Notes under the pieces: model-generated
Databases searched by the model: none
Told to the model about the DNA's origin: nothing
Seen by the model: only the letters and a program-made list of their open reading frames with translations
Translations under genes and position numbers: made by a program
Origin: Legionella parisiensis
GTDB taxonomy: Bacteria; Pseudomonadota; Gammaproteobacteria; Legionellales; Legionellaceae
Assembly (NCBI RefSeq): GCF_001467945.1
Contig: NZ_LNYQ01000013.1
Coordinates: forward strand, 686,782-750,781
DNA length: 64,000 nucleotides
Direction: 5' to 3'
Shown here: positions 36,814 to 46,484 of the stretch, piece after piece
How positions within the stretch are numbered: the stretch's first letter is position 1
How the letters are laid out: each line of letters starts with the position of its first letter

Positions 36814-38052
36814 TTGAAAAAAAGGATTGCAGTAATTGGTTCAGGGATTTCTGGTTTAACGAGCTCCTATCTTTTAAGCAAAAACCATGATGTTTCCTTA
36901 TTTGAAGCAAATGACTATCTGGGTGGTCATACACATACAATAACTTTGGAGATTGAAGGAAATTTATACGCAATTGATACCGGCTTCATCGTTTTTAATA
37001 AAAGGACATATCCAAACTTTTGTAAGTTGCTTGAAGAGTTAAATGTACCAATTCAACCCAGTGAAATGAGTTTTAGTTATCGCTCCGATTCTCGAGGGTT
37101 TGAGTACAGTGGCCATAATTTAAATACCCTTTTTTCAGACCGCCGAAACCTCCTTAAATTAAACTTTTATCGCCTAATCAAAGACATTATTTCATTTAAT
37201 TCTGACGCAAAAAAATTCTTGGCTCGGACAAATGATCTCGAAATAACCATTAATCAATTCATTAAGGAAAACAAGTACTCGGAGCAATTTAGAGAGTGTT
37301 ATCTTATTCCAATGATGGCTGCTATTTGGTCTAAAAATAAAAAAGATACCCTAAATTGTTCTGCTTCCTTTATTTTACAATTTTATAACAACCACGGACT
37401 TCTTGATTTGTTCAGTCGACCTATGTGGTATGTCATTAAACACGGCTCAAAAAATTACATTACACCAATGATTGAGAGGCTCAAAGATCAAGTTTACTTA
37501 AGTTCTAAAGTAGAACAAATAATACGAGAACCTAATAAGATTAAGATAATTGTGAATTCTGAAGAGCACATCTTTGATGCGGTCGTATGCGCTACTCATA
37601 GCGATCAAGCATTGAAGATGCTTCAAGAACCTACTCCTGAAGAAATCAACATTTTATCGGCAATAAAATATACTGAGAATGAGGTAGTGCTTCATAAAGA
37701 CAGAAAGGTAATGCCAAAAAATAAACGAGCTTGGGCGAGTTGGAATTACCTCGATAACCAAGAGACCGCACCAACACTCACCTACTACATGAATCGATTG
37801 CAATCAATTCATTCCAGCCATGATTTTTTTGTATCGGTTAATCTTGCACATGAAATTGCAGAAAATCAAATCATCCAAACATTTAAATATGCGCATCCCT
37901 GTTTGAATGTGCCTGCGTTAAAAGCTCAAAAGCAAATTAATTTGATTAATGGTATGAATAATACATACTATGTTGGAAGTTATTTAGGGTATGGCTTTCA
38001 TGAAGATGGGGTCAATAGTGCGTTCAATGCCTGTAACCTGCTGGGAGCCTAG
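36814..38052 (+). CDS. FAD-dependent oxidoreductase, COG2907 type
   Basis: 412 residues. N-terminal dinucleotide fold RIAVIGSGISGLTSSYLL with FEANDYLGGHTHTI and an FAD-binding end (NNTYYVGSYLGYGFHEDGVN). The flavin amine-oxidase family (COG2907) proteins of this kind sit next to DUF1365 and CFA-type methyltransferases in many proteobacteria and probably act on acyl chains. TTG start at 36814 with AAGGA upstream; no ATG is available before the Rossmann motif. First gene of a tight five-gene operon (stop TAG, next ATG adjacent). Confidence 0.85.
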   Translation: MKKRIAVIGSGISGLTSSYLLSKNHDVSLFEANDYLGGHTHTITLEIEGNLYAIDTGFIVFNKRTYPNFCKLLEELNVPIQPSEMSFSYRSDSRGFEYSGHNLNTLFSDRRNLLKLNFYRLIKDIISFNSDAKKFLARTNDLEITINQFIKENKYSEQFRECYLIPMMAAIWSKNKKDTLNCSASFILQFYNNHGLLDLFSRPMWYVIKHGSKNYITPMIERLKDQVYLSSKVEQIIREPNKIKIIVNSEEHIFDAVVCATHSDQALKMLQEPTPEEINILSAIKYTENEVVLHKDRKVMPKNKRAWASWNYLDNQETAPTLTYYMNRLQSIHSSHDFFVSVNLAHEIAENQIIQTFKYAHPCLNVPALKAQKQINLINGMNNTYYVGSYLGYGFHEDGVNSAFNACNLLGA

Positions 38053-38823
38053 ATGATGAATCATATCATTTTTACAGGTCATGTACGACATCGTCGCTTT
38101 TTTTCAAAACGGCATCAGTTTTCATATAAGTTATTTATGTTCTGTTTTGATCTGGCTAACATAAATACCACCTTCAAAGACATCAAACACGTTTCTATAG
38201 AGAAATTTAATTGGTTTTCATTTAGACGAAAAAATTATCTTAATGAGGTGACTATTCCACTGGATGAATATGCTCGTCAATTGGTTATGAATCGGTGCGG
38301 AATTTATCCCAAGGGAAAAATCTATTTATTAACCCAACTGAGTTGTTTAGGATATTGCTTTAACCCCATTAGTATTTATTTCATTTTTGATAAACACGAA
38401 CAAAATTTAGAATATTTAATATTGGAGGTGACTAATACCCCCTGGGGAGAGCGGCATAATTATGTTCTCAAGTATTCTGCCAAACCTAAAAATGAAATTT
38501 ATAGTTATCAATTTGAAAAGGAATTGCATGTATCACCCTTCATGTCTATGAATTATACTTATAAACTGAACTTAAAATTAAATGAACAAAAAATAGTTGT
38601 TCATATGGAAAACTATAGAGAGGGACAAAAAGATTTTGATGCGACATTAACTTTAAAGGCCCAAGATAACTCATCAACAAATAAAGTATTCCGGAACTAC
38701 CCACTAATCACATATAAGGTGGCATGTGCAATTTATTGGCAAGCACTCAAATTATGGATTAAGGGTGTTCCATTTCATGCACATCCAAGCTCCAATAAAA
38801 GGACATCGAATGGGCCAAAATAA
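38053..38823 (+). CDS. DUF1365 family protein
   Basis: 256 residues matching DUF1365 (PF07103): FTGHVRHRRFFSKRHQFSYK, FMFCFDLAN, RILTQLSCLGYCFNPISIYF-like LLTQLSCLGYCFNPISIYF, and FHVSPFMSMNYTYKL-like HVSPFMSMNYTY. The function is unknown; the constant pairing with COG2907 and a CFA-type methyltransferase suggests a role in modified fatty acids. ATG at 38053 follows the previous stop directly. The gene end overlaps the next start by 14 bases. Confidence 0.85.
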   Translation: MMNHIIFTGHVRHRRFFSKRHQFSYKLFMFCFDLANINTTFKDIKHVSIEKFNWFSFRRKNYLNEVTIPLDEYARQLVMNRCGIYPKGKIYLLTQLSCLGYCFNPISIYFIFDKHEQNLEYLILEVTNTPWGERHNYVLKYSAKPKNEIYSYQFEKELHVSPFMSMNYTYKLNLKLNEQKIVVHMENYREGQKDFDATLTLKAQDNSSTNKVFRNYPLITYKVACAIYWQALKLWIKGVPFHAHPSSNKRTSNGPK

Positions 38824-40027
38824 TCATTTATCTACCCTGAGCACAGGACTTTCGAAAAAATTATTTTTCAAGTTATTAAATGGCATCACCTACGGATCCA
38901 TTAAAGTCAATGATGTGAATGGGAGCTTTGTATTTGGCAATGAAAAAGATAAAAATGATTCAATTGCTACCATTAACATAAACAACCCCAAAGCCTATAA
39001 ATCGATCCTCATGGGCGGCTCTATTGGTGCAGGAGCAAGCTACATTAATGGAGATTGGGATACAGATGACCTGAAAAAATTAATTGAGCTTATTATTAAA
39101 AATGACTTCCTCTTCAATAATATTGAAAGCCCCATCTCCCGCTTGTTTAGTCTTATTAGAACAATAGACTATAAATTAAAAATTAACTCCATTCGTCGTG
39201 CTAAAGAGAATATTCTGGCTCATTATGATTTAGGAAATGATTTTTTTAAATTAATTCTTGATCCTTCAATGATGTATTCATGTGCTCTTTATAAACCTTC
39301 GGATATTTCTTTAGAGGAAGCTTCTCAGAAAAAAATTCAGGCCATTTGTACTGCATTGCAACTAAAATCGACTGATCATATTTTGGAGATAGGTACAGGA
39401 TGGGGTGGATTTGCATGTTTTGCCGCGCAAGAATATGGATGTAAAATCACCACAACGACGATTTCAGAAAAACAATATCTTTATGTCAAAGAAAAAATCA
39501 ATCAATTGGACTTAAGTCATCAGATCGAATTATTAAAAGAAGACTACAGAAAGCTTTCCGGGCAATATGATAAGGTAGTTTCAATCGAGATGATTGAGGC
39601 TGTTGGACATAAGTATTTTGATGCTTTTTTTCATCAGTGCAATCAACTTCTCAAACCTGAAGGTTTATTTTTCTTACAGGCAATTGTCATTAATGACGAA
39701 GCTTATGAGGCAGCAAAAGATGAAGTGGATTTCATCAAAAAGTATATATTCCCAGGAGGATGTCTGCCTTCGGTTTTCTCAATCAATAAATCGATTGCCA
39801 GCCAAACCACTCTGCAATTACAGTCATTTGAAGACATAGGCCAACATTATGTCGCTACTTTGAATGATTGGCATAAAAAGTTATTAGCGAACAAACAGAA
39901 AATTCTTGCACAGGGATTTACTGAATCTTTTATTCGCACTTGGGAATTCTATTTTTGTTATTGTGCCGCCGGTTTTAAGACCCATTACATTAGCGATATT
40001 CATGCTCTATGGCGAAAAAGACGATGA
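38810..40027 (+). CDS. cfa: Cyclopropane-fatty-acyl-phospholipid synthase-like methyltransferase
   Basis: 405 residues. N-terminal DUF domain (about 1-100) with IGAGASYINGDWDTDDL, then the SAM-binding core HILEIGTGWGGFACFAAQEY, DYRKLSGQYDKVVSIEMIEA and GHKYFDAFFHQCNQLLKPEG, as in CFA synthase (PF02353). It transfers a methyl from SAM onto an unsaturated acyl chain, making cyclopropane or methyl-branched lipid. An upstream in-frame ATG (38726) overlaps DUF1365 by nearly 100 bases; I chose 38810, which has AAGGA upstream. Confidence 0.9.
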   Translation: MGQNNHLSTLSTGLSKKLFFKLLNGITYGSIKVNDVNGSFVFGNEKDKNDSIATININNPKAYKSILMGGSIGAGASYINGDWDTDDLKKLIELIIKNDFLFNNIESPISRLFSLIRTIDYKLKINSIRRAKENILAHYDLGNDFFKLILDPSMMYSCALYKPSDISLEEASQKKIQAICTALQLKSTDHILEIGTGWGGFACFAAQEYGCKITTTTISEKQYLYVKEKINQLDLSHQIELLKEDYRKLSGQYDKVVSIEMIEAVGHKYFDAFFHQCNQLLKPEGLFFLQAIVINDEAYEAAKDEVDFIKKYIFPGGCLPSVFSINKSIASQTTLQLQSFEDIGQHYVATLNDWHKKLLANKQKILAQGFTESFIRTWEFYFCYCAAGFKTHYISDIHALWRKRR

Positions 40028-40560
40028 ATACATTACATTACTTAATTCATACAACTGCTTATTATGTTGCGTGGTTTGCTTGCATCACTCTTGCTGCTCG
40101 GGGATATGCATGGATAAGCTCTCTTATCGCAGTTGCTTGTGTTGTGTTGCAATTGTACTGGCAACATCAAACCGGAAGGACACTACAAGGGTTATCGCTT
40201 TTATTAGCGGTAATTGTCTCTATCAGTACTCTAATTGATAGTATTCTAGTTTATAAGGGAATTGTCATTTATGCAGCAAACCCTTTTTCCCCCTATTTTA
40301 CTTCTCCTTGGATGATAACGATATGGATAAGCTTTACAGTTGTTTTATATGCCACCCTGAGCAACCTATTTGATCATTTATTTTTGCTTGGACTCTTGTC
40401 ATTCGTAGGTTTTACCTTGGCATTTCGTATTGGAGAACACTTGGGCGCCGCATTTTTTCCTTATGGTAGTAATACAACCTCTCTTTTTATTGGGATAGTT
40501 TGGGCTGTGGTTTTACCATTTTGCGTGTACTGTTATCAAAAGATAAGGGATGATAAATAA
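40024..40560 (+). CDS. DUF2878 family membrane protein
   Basis: 178 residues with five to six hydrophobic segments, typical of DUF2878. It starts with ATG 40024 in an ATGA overlap with the CFA stop (an earlier ATG at 40009 would overlap by 19 bases). It is a constant companion of the COG2907-DUF1365-CFA set in other bacteria. The role is unknown; a membrane partner for the lipid-modifying enzymes is plausible. Confidence 0.75.
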   Translation: MNTLHYLIHTTAYYVAWFACITLAARGYAWISSLIAVACVVLQLYWQHQTGRTLQGLSLLLAVIVSISTLIDSILVYKGIVIYAANPFSPYFTSPWMITIWISFTVVLYATLSNLFDHLFLLGLLSFVGFTLAFRIGEHLGAAFFPYGSNTTSLFIGIVWAVVLPFCVYCYQKIRDDK

Positions 40561-41333
40561 TGTATTCTATAGGAATTGTAGTGATTTATCTTTTCTTACA
40601 AATGAGCTTTATGTGGGGATTATATCGTGTTCTAAAAAATCCTTCCGTTGTTGATGTGTCTTGGTCATTAGGATTAATGGTTTCAGGGTTAATTTATTTA
40701 AGTTTTACTCCTTTCAGTTGTCGTACCCTGGTTATTGGCATTCTTCTCATTCTATGGGCTTTACGCCTTGCATTCTATCTATGGTACACACGAATAAGAA
40801 AAGGGCATGTTGATAAGCGTTATATCGAACTCAGTACCAATTGGAAAATAAGCCACTCTCTTGGTTTTTTTATCAACTTTCAACTCCAGGGGCTGCTCAT
40901 CCTAATTATTTCAAGTGTATTTTTTCTGATTAGCAAATCAGGGCTGACTGATATTACCATGATAGATATCCTTGCATTGAGCATTATTGTAGTAGGAATC
41001 ACGGGAGAGACTGTAGCAGATTTCCAACTGCAACGTTTTAAAACGCAACATAAAGGGGAGGTATGTAACAAAGGTTTATGGAATTATTCACGCCACCCTA
41101 ATTATTTTTTTGATTGGTTAAGCTGGATAGGTTTTGCTTTATTTGCGATACAGTCGAACCTAGGTTACCTATGTTTACTATCCCCTTTAATGCTTTATGT
41201 TATTTTTACCCGTATGACAGGTCCCTTGACAGAACGAGGTTCCATTCAATCAAGAGGACAAAAATACATTGATTACCAAAAGCAAACTTCAATGTTTTTT
41301 CCCTGGTTCAAGAAAAAAAGCGGCTCTGAATGA
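40560..41333 (+). CDS. DUF1295 membrane protein, steroid-5-alpha-reductase-like
   Basis: 257 residues with six or seven membrane segments. The C-terminal signature GLWNYSRHPNYFFDWLSWIGF and the end GPLTERGSIQSRGQKYIDYQKQT define DUF1295 (PF06966), related to isoprenylcysteine methyltransferase/5-alpha reductase enzymes. It starts at 40560 inside the TAATG overlap. Probably reduces or modifies a lipid double bond with NADPH; that is inference from the family. Its 3' end overlaps the convergent DUF2177 gene by 26 bases. Confidence 0.8.
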   Translation: MYSIGIVVIYLFLQMSFMWGLYRVLKNPSVVDVSWSLGLMVSGLIYLSFTPFSCRTLVIGILLILWALRLAFYLWYTRIRKGHVDKRYIELSTNWKISHSLGFFINFQLQGLLILIISSVFFLISKSGLTDITMIDILALSIIVVGITGETVADFQLQRFKTQHKGEVCNKGLWNYSRHPNYFFDWLSWIGFALFAIQSNLGYLCLLSPLMLYVIFTRMTGPLTERGSIQSRGQKYIDYQKQTSMFFPWFKKKSGSE

Positions 41334-41721
41334 AGGCAGCAAATAAACTACTTAGTCCACATAAGACCATTCCCCAAATAAAATCGATTAGGGTTATCCT
41401 CAAAGGCCAGTTTGCAAGGATTGAATAATTAGTAAAATCATAAATCCCATAGGTCACAAGACCAAGCATTACTCCTCCGGATAATGCCAGCATATAATTG
41501 CCTTGAGCGTTGGGAAGAACAAAATAAATAATACCTAGAGTGATGCACACATATACTACTCCTGCGGCCCACCAAATAGGCGCCATACCTTCACCCGATT
41601 TACGTAGCAGCATTCCGATGTTTTCTGCATAAATACTTTTGGCAAGGAAGCCTAACCAAATCATATCCAATACAAAAACACAAATCATTGTTAAGAAAAA
41701 AAGCCCTGTAAGTTTCATCAT
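41308..41721 (-). CDS. DUF2177 membrane protein
   Basis: 137 residues with four hydrophobic helices. Signature DMIWLGFLAKSIYAENIG then GLVTYGIYDFTNYSILANWP and LIDFIWGM identifies DUF2177 (PF09945). Proteins of this kind are part of the COG2907-DUF1365-CFA neighbourhood in other gammaproteobacteria. Here it lies downstream of the desaturase on the minus strand, 22 bases away, and faces the other genes. Confidence 0.82.
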   Translation of the reverse strand: MMKLTGLFFLTMICVFVLDMIWLGFLAKSIYAENIGMLLRKSGEGMAPIWWAAGVVYVCITLGIIYFVLPNAQGNYMLALSGGVMLGLVTYGIYDFTNYSILANWPLRITLIDFIWGMVLCGLSSLFAAFIQSRFFS

Positions 41722-41743
41722 CGTTCTCCATAAATTTCAGCAA

Positions 41744-42673
41744 CTATTTTGGGGTCAAGTTCTGTTCTAATACAGATTTAGGCACTGGTTTAACATCCCA
41801 AACAATACCCATAAGTTCTAAAAGTTTGATTAGGTAATAAGTAATGTCAATTTCCCACCATCGGAAACCCTGACGTGCTGATGCGGGATAATGATGGTGG
41901 TTATTATGCCAACCTTCTCCAAGTGTAATTAGGGCAAAAAACATATTATTTTTACTGTTATCCGATGTTGCATAACGTTTTGAACCATACACGTGGCATA
42001 AAGAATTGATAATAACTGTTGTATTAAATACTGCCACCAGGGAAACGCTAAAGCCCCAGACCAACATTTCACCGATACCAGTGTTCCATTGCGGTTTATA
42101 AGTCTGGAATATCCAACCGAGCATGAAAAGAATAATAAATAATAATGCTGGCATTAGAATGTCATAGCGTTCAAGAAAAACGAGTTCCGGATATTGCTCC
42201 AAATCCCTAACTCGCTCAGGATTGTAATGGTAATGCTTTTTTGTAAGAAACCAACCCACATGACTCCACCAAAACCCGTGCTGTACTGGTGAATGTGCAT
42301 CTTCCGGCATATCAGACACCATATGATGCTGCCGGTGATGTGCTGCCCACCAAAGCGGTCCTCGTTGGGCTGACGTTCCTGCAAGAGCAGCAAAAATGAA
42401 TTGCCAAAAGCGATTGGTTTTAAATGCCTTATGAGAGAAATATCGATGATAAAAAGCACCAATGGTAAACAACCGAAAAAAATATAGAATCACGGCAGCA
42501 CTCAAAGCAATCCAACTGAAATGTACATAAAAAACGAGCAAACAGCTCAGATTAATCATAAGGAAAGGAATCGCTCGAATCCAATCAATTTTATTGCTTA
42601 ATGGTTCATCAGGGTTGTAATCATTTTTACTGACAATCCAACTTTGTATCAAACATCCTAAAGACTTCATCAA
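41744..42673 (-). CDS. Membrane fatty-acid desaturase (delta-9 acyl type)
   Basis: 309 residues. Three histidine boxes of membrane diiron desaturases are present: HRYFSH, HHRQHH with the preceding WAA, and HNNHHH in EGWHNNHHHYPASARQGF, the last matching the SCD/DesC group. Hydrophobic pairs flank the boxes. It would introduce a double bond (delta-9) into acyl chains, giving the substrate for the CFA-type methyltransferase encoded on the other strand. The sharing of a neighbourhood fits an unsaturated-to-modified fatty acid route. Confidence 0.9.
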   Translation of the reverse strand: MMKSLGCLIQSWIVSKNDYNPDEPLSNKIDWIRAIPFLMINLSCLLVFYVHFSWIALSAAVILYFFRLFTIGAFYHRYFSHKAFKTNRFWQFIFAALAGTSAQRGPLWWAAHHRQHHMVSDMPEDAHSPVQHGFWWSHVGWFLTKKHYHYNPERVRDLEQYPELVFLERYDILMPALLFIILFMLGWIFQTYKPQWNTGIGEMLVWGFSVSLVAVFNTTVIINSLCHVYGSKRYATSDNSKNNMFFALITLGEGWHNNHHHYPASARQGFRWWEIDITYYLIKLLELMGIVWDVKPVPKSVLEQNLTPK

Positions 42674-42717
42674 ATTAATCCTTAACTTTTCACCAATCCA
42701 AACTGTCTACTTGCTCA

Positions 42718-43056
42718 CTAATTATTTTTGGTGTTTTTATCCTTTGAATAAAGAGGCATGTAATCAAAAGCTTGTGGCCCACCCTCAGAACCACATTCAT
42801 CATAAGTATTATCAGCACACAGAAAAAATTCTTCTGCTCCATATTCTGCTGCGCGAGATATCGCCTCGTCAATAGAGTTGAAATGCCATAGTTCTTTTCC
42901 TTTATGAATAAAGGTATCAGAATCTTTAGCGATAATTTCAACAATGTATTCATGAAGTTTAACAGGTGAGTAAATCAAAGCAATTACTTTAGAATCACTC
43001 TTAACTTTATTGATCAAATTCTCTCGTTTTGAATTTTCCATGATTCGATTCCTCAT
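42718..43056 (-). CDS. Hypothetical protein, 112 residues
   Basis: Soluble acidic protein: SKVIALIYSPVKLHEYIVEI, then FIHKGKELWHFNSIDEAISR and AAEYGAEEFFLCADNTYDEC. It lies upstream of the desaturase on the same strand (44-base gap). The alternating strand/helix pattern suggests a small alpha/beta domain. I recognise no family with certainty. ATG 43056 or the ATG five codons later may be the start. Confidence 0.55.
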   Translation of the reverse strand: MRNRIMENSKRENLINKVKSDSKVIALIYSPVKLHEYIVEIIAKDSDTFIHKGKELWHFNSIDEAISRAAEYGAEEFFLCADNTYDECGSEGGPQAFDYMPLYSKDKNTKNN

Positions 43057-43233
43057 GAAACCACATTAGTATCATTATAGTTGCAATTTTGCATATAAAT
43101 TCATAATGGACATTTAGATATTATTTGAGCATTTAATTCATTAGAGAACAGAGGCTACTAATTCCTTACTACTACTTGAAGTCAGGAATATTCTCCTTCA
43201 TAGTAAGATTTTTTTACCGCTAAGGCAAAATTT

Positions 43234-43932
43234 ATGGCTCGATATTTAATTATTGCAGCAAGCAGTGCGATTGGTCAGTCAGTGGTTGAACTTTTAAAAA
43301 AGAGGGGTGAAGAGGTTGTGACTACCGCGCAAAACAAGGACAAAATTATACCAGACTTTGTACTTGATGCATCTGACTTTAACGCCGTTGATAAGGTATT
43401 TGAGCAAGCAGGCCCTCTTGATGGAGTGGTTAATTGCGCGGGCTCTTTATTACTTAAGAGTGCTCATGCGACAAATTTTGAGGAGTTTCAAAAGACAATC
43501 AATTCCTCCTTGACCACGTCGTTTGCGATTGTGCGTGCTGCAGGAAAGAGAATGACCCATGGTGGTTCCTTGGTACTTATCGCCTCGGCAGCAGCGTTAA
43601 CCGGATTGGCTAATCACGAAGCGATTGCTGCAGCCAAGGCAGGAGTTATTGGCTTAGCACAATCAGCAGCATCGACTTATGCATCCTCCAATTTGCGTAT
43701 CAATGTAGTAGCTCCTGGGATGGTTAAAACGCCTTTAACGGATTCATTACTTAAGAATGAATTGGTTGCTAAAGCATCTACTGCTATGCATGCTTTGGGG
43801 CGAATTGGTGAGCCAGTGGATATAGCACAGGCAATTCTATTTTTTCTTAATCCTGAGAACAGTTGGATAACGGGACAAGTGCTTGCAGTGGATGGTGGCT
43901 TAAGTTCACTTCGTCCTAAGCTTAAAGTATAA
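43234..43932 (+). CDS. SDR-family protein lacking the catalytic Tyr
   Basis: 232 residues. Short-chain dehydrogenase fold: N-terminal LIIAASSAIGQSVVELL (Rossmann, degenerate glycine pattern), VVNCAGSLLL, VLIASAA (Ser118), then HEAIAAAKAGVIG, where Lys135 is present but Ile131 stands at the position of the catalytic Tyr. RINVVAPGMVKTPLT and GQVLAVDGGLSSL close the fold. Such a variant cannot use the classical proton relay, so it may have a different reaction or a binding role. ATG start; monocistronic. Confidence 0.82.
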   Translation: MARYLIIAASSAIGQSVVELLKKRGEEVVTTAQNKDKIIPDFVLDASDFNAVDKVFEQAGPLDGVVNCAGSLLLKSAHATNFEEFQKTINSSLTTSFAIVRAAGKRMTHGGSLVLIASAAALTGLANHEAIAAAKAGVIGLAQSAASTYASSNLRINVVAPGMVKTPLTDSLLKNELVAKASTAMHALGRIGEPVDIAQAILFFLNPENSWITGQVLAVDGGLSSLRPKLKV

Positions 43933-44124
43933 TTTACTTTCTTTTTGGACACTTCTGAAAGGAGATGAAAAAGAAAAAAATTAGACTAGTCAACCAGAGT
44001 TCAGTCAATAAAAAAATATTTGGCTTTTCTTAGTTAAAATAACTTATAACTATTAGTATTCACAGAGAGTATTAAGAGCTAATATGTTACAATTGATAAT
44101 GGATTCATCACAGCTGGGGTCTTT

Positions 44125-45495
44125 ATGCTTGTAGAAATTCTGTCTCGTATTCAATTTGGTTTTAGTATTGGTTTTCATATTTTGTTTCCCACATTAAATC
44201 TCGGTCTTGCTGTATTTCTTGTGATTATGGAAGCAACTTGGCTGAAAACAAAAAATCCGATTTATCTCGAGATCTGCAAGCTTTGGACTAAAATCTTCGC
44301 TTTGACTTTTGGCATGGGAGTCGTGTCTGGAATCGTTTTAGCTTATCAAATTGGCACTAATTTTGGACCATTCATCACGCAGTTTGGAAACGTTTTAGGT
44401 GCTTTATTTGCTTACGAAACCTTGACTGCTTTTTTTCTAGAGGCTGGTTTTTTAGGAGTGATGCTCTTTGGTTGGAAAAGAGTTCCACCGACGCTTCATT
44501 TTATTGCCACTTTCTTGGTGACTGTTGGTACTGCAATCTCTGCATTTTGGATTATGTCAGCGAATTCGTGGATGCAAACTCCGAGTGGTTATCAGTTGAT
44601 AGATGGAAAATACATTGTCAACAGTTGGTCGGACGTTGTATTTAATCCTAGCTTTATTCCGCGTTTTATTCACATGCTGTTAGCCTCTTATGTGACAACT
44701 TCTTTTGTGATTATGGCTGTTGCAGGATATTATTTATTAAAGGGAAATTTTAATGAGATTGCCAGAAAATGCTTGGCTTTTGGCCTATGGGCGGCATTAA
44801 TTTTAGTTCCCTTGCAAATTGGTATTGGGGATGTCGTAGGGCTTAATGTGCATCATTACCAGCCTTTAAAAACAGCGGCAATGGAAGGAGTTTGGCAGAC
44901 ACAAAAAGGGGCTCCCCTTGTGCTATTTGCTATCCCATCGCAAGAGAAGCAAAAAAACCTTTATGAAATTTCAGTACCCAAACTTGCAAGCCTCATTAAT
45001 ACGCATGAGTGGGATGGAGAGCTTATAGGCTTAAGTTCAGTTCCTGCTGCTGAGCAGCCACGTATGCTCCCTGTATTTTTTTCATTCCGCATTATGGTAG
45101 GCATTGGAATTTTAATGTTATTTACTGCCATAGTAGGGGTTTTCCTGCATTTAAAAGGTGCGCTTTTTAGACGTCGCTGGTTTCATCGTTGGTGCCTTGC
45201 AATGGCGCCATTAGGATTTATTGCGAGTATTGCAGGATGGTTAACTGCTGAAATTGGCAGACAACCCTGGGTGGTCTATAACCTGTTAAAGACAAAGGAT
45301 TCAGTGTCTTCAATAGGTTATGAAGAGGTGTTGATTTCCTTTGCGTTACTTATTCTTGCTTATGGGATTGTTTTTGGGTTTTATCTCTATTATTTACTCA
45401 AGCTTATCGCCCATGGGCCAGAGACATTAACAGAAGATGCAATAGAGCATCATGCATTTCAGTACATGACCGACATTCCTGAGGAGAAAAAATAA
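44125..45495 (+). CDS. cioA: Cytochrome bd-type oxidase subunit I (CIO-like)
   Basis: 456 residues. Conserved heme and quinol residues: His18 in FSIGFHILFPTLN, the E-rich AYETLTAFFLEAGFLGVML, His in RFIHMLLASYV, and GRQPWVVYNLLKT. The Q loop is short compared with E. coli CydA (522 residues), which is the hallmark of the cyanide-insensitive CIO/CioA type. It reduces O2 to water with quinol electrons in the inner membrane without proton pumping. It overlaps the next start by one base (ATG shares the stop A). Confidence 0.87.
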   Translation: MLVEILSRIQFGFSIGFHILFPTLNLGLAVFLVIMEATWLKTKNPIYLEICKLWTKIFALTFGMGVVSGIVLAYQIGTNFGPFITQFGNVLGALFAYETLTAFFLEAGFLGVMLFGWKRVPPTLHFIATFLVTVGTAISAFWIMSANSWMQTPSGYQLIDGKYIVNSWSDVVFNPSFIPRFIHMLLASYVTTSFVIMAVAGYYLLKGNFNEIARKCLAFGLWAALILVPLQIGIGDVVGLNVHHYQPLKTAAMEGVWQTQKGAPLVLFAIPSQEKQKNLYEISVPKLASLINTHEWDGELIGLSSVPAAEQPRMLPVFFSFRIMVGIGILMLFTAIVGVFLHLKGALFRRRWFHRWCLAMAPLGFIASIAGWLTAEIGRQPWVVYNLLKTKDSVSSIGYEEVLISFALLILAYGIVFGFYLYYLLKLIAHGPETLTEDAIEHHAFQYMTDIPEEKK

Positions 45496-46484
45496 TGTTA
45501 CCACTTATTTTTGCCGTACTTCTTGGGTTTATTATTCTAATGTATGTCATCCTCGACGGTTTTGATTTAGGCATTGGTATTCTCTTTCCTTTTACTTCCA
45601 ATGAGAAAGACCGTGATACCATGATGAATTCGATTGCCCCTGTTTGGGATGGTAATGAGACATGGCTCGTTTTTGGCGGAGCGATGCTTTACGGTGCATT
45701 CCCAAAAGTATATGGCTTGCTTTTACCCATTCTTTACATGCCCATCATGCTTATGTTGATTGCTTTAATATTTCGCGGCGTGAGTTTTGAGTTTCGCTTC
45801 AAGGCAAAAAAATCAAAAGCCATCTGGAATTGGAGTTTTTCAATCAGCTCGGTTGCTGCTACGTTCTTTCAAGGGGTTATTCTTGGTGCTTTTGTCCAAG
45901 GTTTTTCTATCAATGAATCGTCAATGACTATCAATAATCCCAACTGGTTAACTCCTTTTAGTCTGTGTACAGGGATTGCTTTGGTTTGCGGGTATGCTCT
46001 TTTAGGAGCAACTTGGGTGATTATTAAAAGTACAGGAAGGCTCCAGCGTCAAATGACGCATTATGCGCGAGGATTGTTAGTATTGGTCAGTTTATTTTTG
46101 ATTTTTGTGAGTATCTGGACTCCTTTACACAGTAATGAAATCTTTCATCGTTGGTATAGTGTTCCTAACGTGTTTTTATTAAGTCCCCTACCACTGCTTG
46201 CGGCAGTTGCTATTTATAAAGTTTGGCAAAATTTAAATGCAACAAGTGAATACAAACCATTCTTTTATAGTATTGTTGCATTTTTGTGTGCTTATATAGG
46301 AATTGCGATTAGTGTTTATCCTTATTTAATTCCGCATCAGGTGACTCTTTGGGAAGCTGCAGCCCCTGATTCAACGCTTAAGTTTATTCTAGTTGGTGTA
46401 GTCATCATGCTTCCTATACTCCTTGCTTATACCCTTTATTCGTATCATCTATTTCGAGGAAAATCTTCGGGACACTATCATTAG
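45495..46484 (+). CDS. cioB: Cytochrome bd-type oxidase subunit II (CIO-like)
   Basis: 329 residues with eight or nine hydrophobic helices. DGFDLGIGILFPF near the start and PVWDGNETWLVFGGAMLYGA are the family signature (CydB/CioB, PF02322). Translationally coupled to cioA. No cydX-like small ORF was seen right after it; only an eight-codon ORF. It completes the oxidase, which would serve at low O2 or in the presence of cyanide or NO. Confidence 0.87.
   Translation: MLPLIFAVLLGFIILMYVILDGFDLGIGILFPFTSNEKDRDTMMNSIAPVWDGNETWLVFGGAMLYGAFPKVYGLLLPILYMPIMLMLIALIFRGVSFEFRFKAKKSKAIWNWSFSISSVAATFFQGVILGAFVQGFSINESSMTINNPNWLTPFSLCTGIALVCGYALLGATWVIIKSTGRLQRQMTHYARGLLVLVSLFLIFVSIWTPLHSNEIFHRWYSVPNVFLLSPLPLLAAVAIYKVWQNLNATSEYKPFFYSIVAFLCAYIGIAISVYPYLIPHQVTLWEAAAPDSTLKFILVGVVIMLPILLAYTLYSYHLFRGKSSGHYH

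Noticed and set aside
36581..36973. Minus-strand ORF overlapping the start of the FAD oxidoreductase gene
   Set aside because: It overlaps a strongly supported gene, and its sequence looks like random translation.
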